Source: CAZPMT01 sp964587655 (GTDB lineage: Bacteria > Hydrogenedentota > Hydrogenedentia > Hydrogenedentales > SLHB01). Taken from it: a DNA stretch of 34,917 nt. The position numbers and the translations under genes are program-made. Shown here piece by piece: positions 29,505 to 34,917 of the stretch. Numbering within the stretch: the stretch's first letter is position 1; each line of letters starts with the position of its first letter. Under the pieces are notes generated by a model that was not told the origin of the DNA, did no database searches, and worked only from the letters and a program-made list of their open reading frames with translations. The stretch spans positions 1-34,917 of the forward strand of contig CAZPMT010000047.1 of the NCBI GenBank assembly GCA_964587655.1. Direction: 5' to 3'.

Positions 29505-32183
29505 TCATGTTGAAGGTTTGGCCTTCTCCAACTGCTCAGCGTAACGGCGGGCCTCTCTGCCTTGGGCAATGTATGCTTCGCCGGAGGTCTTGTCGCCCGC
29601 ATTGTTCATGGCCTCGCCGTATTTTATCAGCGCCTCACCATACCTTTGCCACAAATCAGACGATATTGGGTACAATTCCGTTGCCTTCTTATACTCTTCG
29701 AGACCCTTCTCGAAGTATGCCCTGCGACCGGGGCCCTTCTCGACATTGCCTCGCAGCCACAATGCCTTGCCGTACCACTCGCGGAAAATGGCCTGCTCGG
29801 GACTCCGTTTCACCCCCGCCTCGGCCCAGCGGAGAAACTCGACCGCATAGCGCTGCCTCTGCTCCGGATCCGCGGACGTCGACGCCAGCATGTCATACCA
29901 CTGCACGAAGTATGCGGCCCATTGGGGACTATAGGGGAAGATGCTGTCTATCACCGCCATGTGCTTCAGGAAAGCATCAACGAACTCTGCCGCCTTTTGT
30001 CTTGCAAGCTGTGGGTTGTTGATCGCGAGGAACGCGTCGGCCGGAACGGTCTCGTCAGGGCGAAGCTGACGGTGCCTGGGCGGATTGTCCCCGGTCGGGA
30101 CGTAGAGTATCCCAAAGGACTCCACGACCTTCCGGTTGGAGATCAGCTTGCTGACGGTTTCGATATCTTTGACGGCGACCTTGCCGGGCTCGTTGGCCGG
30201 TCCAAGCGCCCGGAAGAAGAAGAGCCCCGCGTCATACACGGCGTTGACCTTCTTGTCATCGCCGACGTTGACGAAGCTGTGCCCGCCGATGATGAAATCG
30301 CAGAGGTACACGGGAACGGCCATGCCGGTAATGACGGACGCGGCTATCAGGATCGGGATGGACAAGACCTGCGAGGCCTTGCTCTTCTTCGCCATCCCCA
30401 CGCCTTCCATCGGGCCGGAACGCGCGAAGAACACGCCCGCGAGCAGGAACCCAAAAAACGCCAAGGCCGGATTGAAGAAGTTGAAGTCGACGAACGAGTG
30501 GAAGAGAAACGCCAGGACGCCGAGGTAGATGCCACCCAGCATCCACCGCTCCGTGGCATCGGATTCGCGAAGCAACCGGCGTGCGCCCCAGAAGACGAAA
30601 TACGCCCAAAAGGCGCAGAAGAGCAACCCGCCGAAGATCCCCGTCTCGCAAAAGGCCTGGAGGTAGTCATTGTGCGCGGCACGGACGGGCCCGGCCGTCA
30701 AGGGCTGATACTTCGGGTATACCGTGCCGAAATTGCCGAGTCCAACCCCCGTCCACGGATTGTCCGCGGCCATCGCAAGCCCCGTCTGCCAGTAGGTCAG
30801 TCGCAGCATGAAAGAAGCAGGGTTCATGAGATCCGCGGCAGTAAGGTTGATCCCCTCCGTGCGAATCGCCTGCTCCGGAGGCGTGCCAGGCTGCGCCGGG
30901 CCGGGTTGAGGCTGTTGCGCCTGCTGCGCCGGTGGACTCGGCGGAGGCGCGCCTTGTTCCGCAAAGGCCGCGAACAGCGTTGCGAACACCATCAGCGCCG
31001 CTATCGAGGCAGCAACGGATTGAGCGAGCTTTCCTCGCCGGGAACGCTGCAGCAGCAGGATCGCCGCGACGAAGAGAATTGCCGCCGCCAACGCCACAAA
31101 GGAGCCGCGCGAATAGGTGAGCCACAGTGCGCGCAGCATCACCAGGAGCGTTACTGGAAAAGCGACAGCGCGAAATCGCCGTCCAAAGCCGATGAGGCCG
31201 TGCTTTCGAGTGACGTATGCAACTGCTCCGCCGGCAATGAGGGGCAACAGCGCCACGAACGACACCCACATAACCACGTAGACGCCCGTATCGGCGTGAT
31301 AGATCCCGTCAGGCCAACGCACAAGGGGCAGAAACACGCTGCGGTCAAACCCGCGCGGCAGCGGAAACTTGAATGAAGCGATGAATGTGAAAACGAAAAA
31401 CGAAACGCACAACGTTATGACCCACGTCACTCCGCCGGCGATCAACGCGGCCGGGGAAGTGTCTCGCGAAGAAGCCCCGCCTTTGAGCAGCGTTCGTATG
31501 CTTGTGACCGTTCCCGCCGCGGCATACGGAATGCCCATGATCAGAAAGGCGCCGAGAGCGTTGGGAAAGAGCAAAGAGCCGAACGCGCGGTTGACCTCAA
31601 GCCGATGAATGAGCTCAGGGTCCAATTCCGTGGAGCCGAAGTACGCCTTCCGAAGCCCGGGGTCGTGCATGACGCTATCGCGGACGAACGGCAGAATGTA
31701 CTTCATATGCATGAGGCTCCATGCGGCCTCGACGAAGAAGACCGCCATGAAAGCTGTCAGAACAATCCCGATCCCCGTGCGGGTGCGGACGCCGTTCAGG
31801 ATAATGAAGAACAGCCCCAGGTGCCCGGCCCATATGACGATTGTGCGGTACGTCGCGTCGAACTGCACCGCACTTGCCGCCGTAACTATGGCCACGACCC
31901 AGAACGCCAGTAGCAGCAGCATAGGCGTTGCGAAACGGATCGGCTCGCCGCGGAGAAGCATCCGCACCCCCCATACCGCCAGAAGCGCCATGACGCCGAC
32001 GACGAAATAAAGGTTGTTAGTGGGATACGTTGGACCGTCCGAAAAAGGCCTGAGCAGGATCACCGGGATCAGCCCCAAGGCGACGGGTTCACGGAGGATC
32101 TCACGCCACCAGGGAACGGGCGCGGTTAACGCGGATCCCACCGCGGGGACGACCTCGGACACGCGTCTCGTCTTCTTACTCAT
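29505..32183 (-). CDS. O-antigen ligase/polymerase-like membrane protein with C-terminal repeat tail
   Basis: The product has 892 residues from the ATG at 32183 (MSKKTRRVSEVV); the longer frame upstream overlaps the WecA gene and is rejected. There are about a dozen hydrophobic helices. The Wzy_C/O-antigen ligase signature appears as LWLTYSRGSFVALAAAILF and later GVGLGNFGTVYPKY with AAHNDYLQAFCETGIFGG. A Pro-Gln-rich low-complexity loop lies at about 30890-30960. After the last membrane helices the soluble end (about residues 790-890) looks like TPR repeats: FEKGLEEYKKATELYP and YGEALIKYGEAM. It probably joins or polymerises glycan units at the periplasmic face. The WecA-type gene next to it supports a surface-polysaccharide pathway. 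Confidence 0.87.
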   Translation of the reverse strand: MSKKTRRVSEVVPAVGSALTAPVPWWREILREPVALGLIPVILLRPFSDGPTYPTNNLYFVVGVMALLAVWGVRMLLRGEPIRFATPMLLLLAFWVVAIVTAASAVQFDATYRTIVIWAGHLGLFFIILNGVRTRTGIGIVLTAFMAVFFVEAAWSLMHMKYILPFVRDSVMHDPGLRKAYFGSTELDPELIHRLEVNRAFGSLLFPNALGAFLIMGIPYAAAGTVTSIRTLLKGGASSRDTSPAALIAGGVTWVITLCVSFFVFTFIASFKFPLPRGFDRSVFLPLVRWPDGIYHADTGVYVVMWVSFVALLPLIAGGAVAYVTRKHGLIGFGRRFRAVAFPVTLLVMLRALWLTYSRGSFVALAAAILFVAAILLLQRSRRGKLAQSVAASIAALMVFATLFAAFAEQGAPPPSPPAQQAQQPQPGPAQPGTPPEQAIRTEGINLTAADLMNPASFMLRLTYWQTGLAMAADNPWTGVGLGNFGTVYPKYQPLTAGPVRAAHNDYLQAFCETGIFGGLLFCAFWAYFVFWGARRLLRESDATERWMLGGIYLGVLAFLFHSFVDFNFFNPALAFFGFLLAGVFFARSGPMEGVGMAKKSKASQVLSIPILIAASVITGMAVPVYLCDFIIGGHSFVNVGDDKKVNAVYDAGLFFFRALGPANEPGKVAVKDIETVSKLISNRKVVESFGILYVPTGDNPPRHRQLRPDETVPADAFLAINNPQLARQKAAEFVDAFLKHMAVIDSIFPYSPQWAAYFVQWYDMLASTSADPEQRQRYAVEFLRWAEAGVKRSPEQAIFREWYGKALWLRGNVEKGPGRRAYFEKGLEEYKKATELYPISSDLWQRYGEALIKYGEAMNNAGDKTSGEAYIAQGREARRYAEQLEKAKPST

Positions 32184-32245
32184 ACCTTCATTTCTCCGGC
32201 GCTCGCATAGTGCGTGAAAGAGGTCTCCGCCTCCGGTCTTGGAAC

Positions 32246-33346
32246 TTACCGCGTTTTTCCATTGCGTATCCCCGCGTTCATGAGCAGCACAATAAGCAAG
32301 AAAACCCCTACGGTCTGCCCGAGAATGATCAACGTACCCGCCCGTCCGACTTGGGACAAGAGCGCCGCCCCAAGCCCCGTCACGGCCGCCACAAGATATA
32401 TAAACTCGACCGCCTGCCGCGGCGACATTCCGAGGTCCACTAGACGGTGCGAGAAATGCCGCTTGTCCCCCTTCATAATCGACTCGCCCCGCCGCCACCG
32501 GATGTACACGACGCTCGCCGTGTCGAACAGCGGCACGCTGAGCGCCAACAGCGGGGCGGCCACCGCAATGCGGGAAGGCGTCTCCGCCACGTGGAACGTG
32601 CCCATGATCGCGACCGTCGCCAAAATGTACCCGCAGAACATTGCGCCCGCATCGCCCATGAAAATCCGGGCCGGGCTCAGATTGTGGTAGAGGAAGCCCG
32701 CCACCGCGCCCGCGAAAACCACGAGGATGATCCGTACGAGGAGCTGGTCATGCGGCTGGACGGCCAGAAAGAACGACAGCGCCGCAATCACCGACACCCC
32801 TCCGCAAAGACCGTCCATGTTGTCGAGGAAGTTGAGCGAGTTCGTGAGCATGACGACCCACACAATTGTTACGAACCCGGAAACCCACGCGTTGGAAAGA
32901 ACAAACAGCTCGACGCGCATCCCCGAAAGGACGAGCGCGCCGGCCGCCGCAATCTGGCCGACGAGTTTGATCTCGGGAGAAAGCGCCTTGAGATCGTCCA
33001 CCACGCCCAGCAGGAAGATCAGAAAAGCCCCGGCAAACACGCCGATAAGCTTGGTCTTCGCATCGGGACCCAGCCCGGCAAGAAACCGTTGCGCGAACCA
33101 GTCCTCCCCGAACCCCTTCATGAAAAATGGCGACAGGAAGCACGCAAGCGATATGACGTAGAACGTGGCCACGATTGCGACGCCACCCATCAACGGAATC
33201 GGTTCCTGATGCACTTTCCGCTCGCCGGGATGGTCGAGGATATCCCACCGCAGCGCGAGACGCCGCACGAGAGCCGTCAACAACGCGGAGACGACCGCGG
33301 TCCCGCCAAGCAGACAGGCAAAGATCAGGTACGACTTGTCCGACAT
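32246..33346 (-). CDS. WecA/TagO-type undecaprenyl-phosphate sugar-1-phosphate transferase
   Basis: This 366-residue polytopic membrane enzyme of the MraY/WecA family links a UDP-amino sugar phosphate to undecaprenyl phosphate, the first step of surface glycan assembly. Family motifs are the Mg-binding Asp117-Asp118 (LLGVVDDLKAL), NSLNFLDNMDGL (about 169-180), ARIFMGDAGAMFCGY and the cytoplasmic KGDKRHFSHRL. About ten membrane helices can be traced. It is distinct from MraY by the GERKVHQEPIPLMGG N-terminal region of the WecA/TagO group. Its start overlaps the end of the glycosyltransferase gene by 22 bases, so they share an operon. UDP-GlcNAc is the likely but unproven donor. Confidence 0.92.
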   Translation of the reverse strand: MSDKSYLIFACLLGGTAVVSALLTALVRRLALRWDILDHPGERKVHQEPIPLMGGVAIVATFYVISLACFLSPFFMKGFGEDWFAQRFLAGLGPDAKTKLIGVFAGAFLIFLLGVVDDLKALSPEIKLVGQIAAAGALVLSGMRVELFVLSNAWVSGFVTIVWVVMLTNSLNFLDNMDGLCGGVSVIAALSFFLAVQPHDQLLVRIILVVFAGAVAGFLYHNLSPARIFMGDAGAMFCGYILATVAIMGTFHVAETPSRIAVAAPLLALSVPLFDTASVVYIRWRRGESIMKGDKRHFSHRLVDLGMSPRQAVEFIYLVAAVTGLGAALLSQVGRAGTLIILGQTVGVFLLIVLLMNAGIRNGKTR

Positions 33347-33650
33347 TCCATCACTTCCCGGTAAAGCTCAAATTCCGTTCGTGCGACGCGCTCGGCGTGA
33401 AAGCTGTCTTCGACGCGCCTACGCGCGAATTCGCCCATGCGCCGCGCCCGTTCTGGCTCGTCCAGCAACGCGTTCACGGCCCCGGCCAACGCCTCCGGGT
33501 CCCGCGCCGGAACATTCAGGCCCGTTTGCCCGTCCATGTTCACGAATTCGACGCCCGTTCCCAAACGAGTCGCCACAACCGGCTTCCCGCACCCGTGCGC
33601 CTCGCGCATCGACAACCCAAACGCCCCGCCTCCCCCCCCGGAAGGAAAAA
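33325..33650 (-). CDS. family 4 glycosyltransferase, C-terminal part (gene broken by scaffold error)
   Basis: This encodes the end of a GT-B glycosyltransferase: AFGLSMREAHGCGKPVVATR, LGTGVEFVNMDGQTGLNVPARDPEAL and a helical end. The first 102 bases in reading order (33549-33650) repeat 33890-33991 with several substitutions and a C-rich run, as if from a poor-quality contig end. Deleting 33549-33889 (341 bases) joins the two parts in one frame of 380 residues, the expected size. Its 3' end overlaps the WecA-type gene. Confidence 0.85.
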
Positions 33651-33879
33651 AGGGCTTTGGCGACCGTTGGCCAAAGGTGGTTGTCGCTCCGGTCGCGGCC
33701 CTTATCTTGATCCTCTCCAGTGCCGAGTTGGCGGGCACGTTTCAGGTTGACGCGGCCTGGATAAGTCCTATGGTAGGGTTGGCCCAGGCGCTTTCCCCTC
33801 TTCGCCTGGTCAACGGGTATGGTCTGTTCGCGGTCATGACGACGACTCGGCCGGAGATCATCATCGAAGGGAGCAACGA
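33651..33879 (+). pseudogene. fragment of a lipase maturation factor-like gene
   Basis: Translated on the plus strand this stretch gives a membrane helix (VVVAPVAALILILSS) and then the conserved LRLVNGYGLFAVMTTTRPEI with a following IIEGSN, which is the C-terminal core of lipase maturation factor (LMF1) family proteins. It has no start or stop, is antisense to the glycosyltransferase and ends at the N gap. It is probably a misplaced contig end and not part of this locus. Confidence 0.75.
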
Positions 33880-33889
33880 NNNNNNNNNN
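33880..33889. other. assembly gap (10 N)
   Basis: Ten N bases mark a scaffold join of unknown true length. Sequence on the two sides overlaps: 33549-33650 and 33890-33991 are near-identical and collinear. Confidence 0.98.
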
Positions 33890-34808
33890 CGACGCCCGTT
33901 CCCAAACGAGTCGCCACAAACGGCTTCCCGCACGCGTGCGCCTCGAGCATCGACAACCCAAACGCCTCGCTTCGCTCCACGGAAGGAAAAACGAACACGT
34001 CGCAGCCATGGAGATGGGCCACAAGATCCTCGTGACTCAGCACGCCAGGAAACGCAATCGAAACGCCCAACTCGCGCGCCATCGACATGACGCGCGCGCG
34101 CTCCGGACCATCGCCCGCGATCACCAGCGGCGCGCGGATGCGTCCTGCCGCGGCGACGAGGTACTCGAGACCCTTGTAGTACCGGTGCATGCCCGAGAAC
34201 AGCACGTAACGACCGCCGTACAACGTCCGCAACTGCTCGACGCGCGCCTGGTCGGGATGCTGAAACTCCTCCGGCAAAATGCCCAGCGGCACGACACGCA
34301 TCAACCGGTCCCGCGCCGCCTCCGGACAGCGTCGCAAGACCGCCTGAAGCGTAGCCGACGTCTGCACGTACCGCTCCGAAGTGGCAATGATGATATCAGC
34401 TTTCAACAGGAATTTCACGAGGACCGGCCCATACACCTTCATCGCCGACGCCTGCCGCACGACATCGCTGTGATACCGCACCACCAATTTGCCCCGAGGA
34501 TGCGCCAGCAAATAGCCCACCTCCGCCGTCGGATTCGGGACATGGACCACGACAACATCCGCCCGCAGCTTCCTAAGATACCACGGGAACATGGGCGAAA
34601 CCGGCGCGCTTTGAAACCTGCCCCACTCCCCCACTTCCGTCACCCGCGTGCCGTCCCGCTCCACAACCCGCGTCCGCGGCCCGCGACTGCACACCAACGC
34701 CTCCACCTCCGCCCACTGCCGCTGAAACCGGCACATGAGCGCAATATGCCGTTCCATCCCCCCATGGACAGGAGGAAAAAAATCCTTATATACATGCACG
34801 ATCTTCAT
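33890..34808 (-). CDS. family 4 glycosyltransferase, N-terminal part
   Basis: The start MKIVHVYKDFFPPVHGGMER is the classical acceptor-side opening of GT4 enzymes that build LPS or exopolysaccharide. The donor domain begins near VLFSGMHRYYKGLEYLVAAAG, with GDGPER and then VFVFPSVERSEAFGLSMLEA, which holds the E-x7-E motif. The coding frame then runs into the N gap; the remainder is at 33325-33548. The start codon at 34808 has GGAAG upstream. Together with the WecA-type enzyme and the O-antigen ligase it forms a surface-glycan operon on the minus strand. Sugar specificity cannot be told. Upstream to 34917 no complete gene is seen. Confidence 0.88.
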
Positions 34809-34917
34809 TGCACTTCCACCAGGTACGGATGCCCAGGACCGAGGACGGCTTACATGCCAGCATACTCAGAGCCTGTGAACTTTTCAGTTTCTTGCGTTGA
34901 AACGTTCATAAAATGAC

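Noticed and set aside
32184..32498. Longer N-terminus of the O-antigen ligase-like protein.
   Set aside because: It overlaps the WecA-type gene by about 250 bases and has no membrane or family features; the ATG at 32183 fits better.
34850..34909. A 19-codon minus-strand open frame (MNVSTQETEKFTGSEYAGM) at the window end.
   Set aside because: Too short to support. It may be the tail of an upstream gene that lies outside the window, but no family is recognisable.

Overview
The window is a GC-rich bacterial chromosome segment of about 35 kb. It looks like a scaffold from an uncultured Gram-negative-type bacterium, because it contains one 10-N gap (33880-33889). Lineage cannot be fixed from sequence alone. 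Long rpoB and rpoC, a secreted beta-helix protein with a C-terminal membrane tail, many short dispersed palindromes and an A73-type tRNA-His would fit an uncultured phylum near the Hydrogenedentota or Planctomycetota, but that is inference. Nearly all genes are ordinary chromosomal ones. I see no phage, CRISPR, insertion sequence or recognisable defence system.

Layout: (1) 1-2170, plus strand: the 3' part of a DegT/ArnB-type aminotransferase, a family 2 glycosyltransferase and a SAM methyltransferase, a surface-glycan operon that ends in a hairpin shared with the convergent rpoC. (2) 2274-10456, minus strand: rpoB-rpoC behind a near-consensus sigma-70 promoter, with tatD upstream and no rplJ/rplL next to them. 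(3) 11657-13516: a secreted beta-helix protein. (4) 13686-16220: hisG, tRNA-His(GUG) and hisS in one co-directional run. (5) 16237-20088: two glycosyltransferases on the minus strand, a 29-bp inverted repeat, then a PIG-L deacetylase and mntP on the plus strand. (6) 19975-21206: rsmD and nrdR on the minus strand, with a promoter and NrdR-box-like operators between them. (7) 21364-29459, minus strand: a long amino-acid and translation series, aroQ-pepP-efp-asp23-amaP-hisF-hisI-trpE-trpG, followed by a truncated trpS start and a low-GC methyltransferase. (8) 29505-34808, minus strand: an O-antigen ligase-like protein, a WecA/MraY-type sugar-phosphate transferase and a family 4 glycosyltransferase broken by an apparent assembly error.

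The strongest unusual observations are these. The tRNA-His has A73 and a G1:U72 pair instead of the normal bacterial G-1:C73, and it lies beside a HisRS whose motif 2 loop resembles the type used with A73 tRNAs. The trpS gene is cut off after about 39 codons exactly where a low-GC methyltransferase gene begins. The nrdR promoter carries two NrdR-box-like sites. RpoB has natural His and Ile at two rifampicin-region positions. A cluster of short perfect palindromes sits in and at the ends of genes between 24.8 and 27.3 kb. The 33549-33889 segment appears to be a chimeric duplication carrying a piece of a lipase maturation factor gene.
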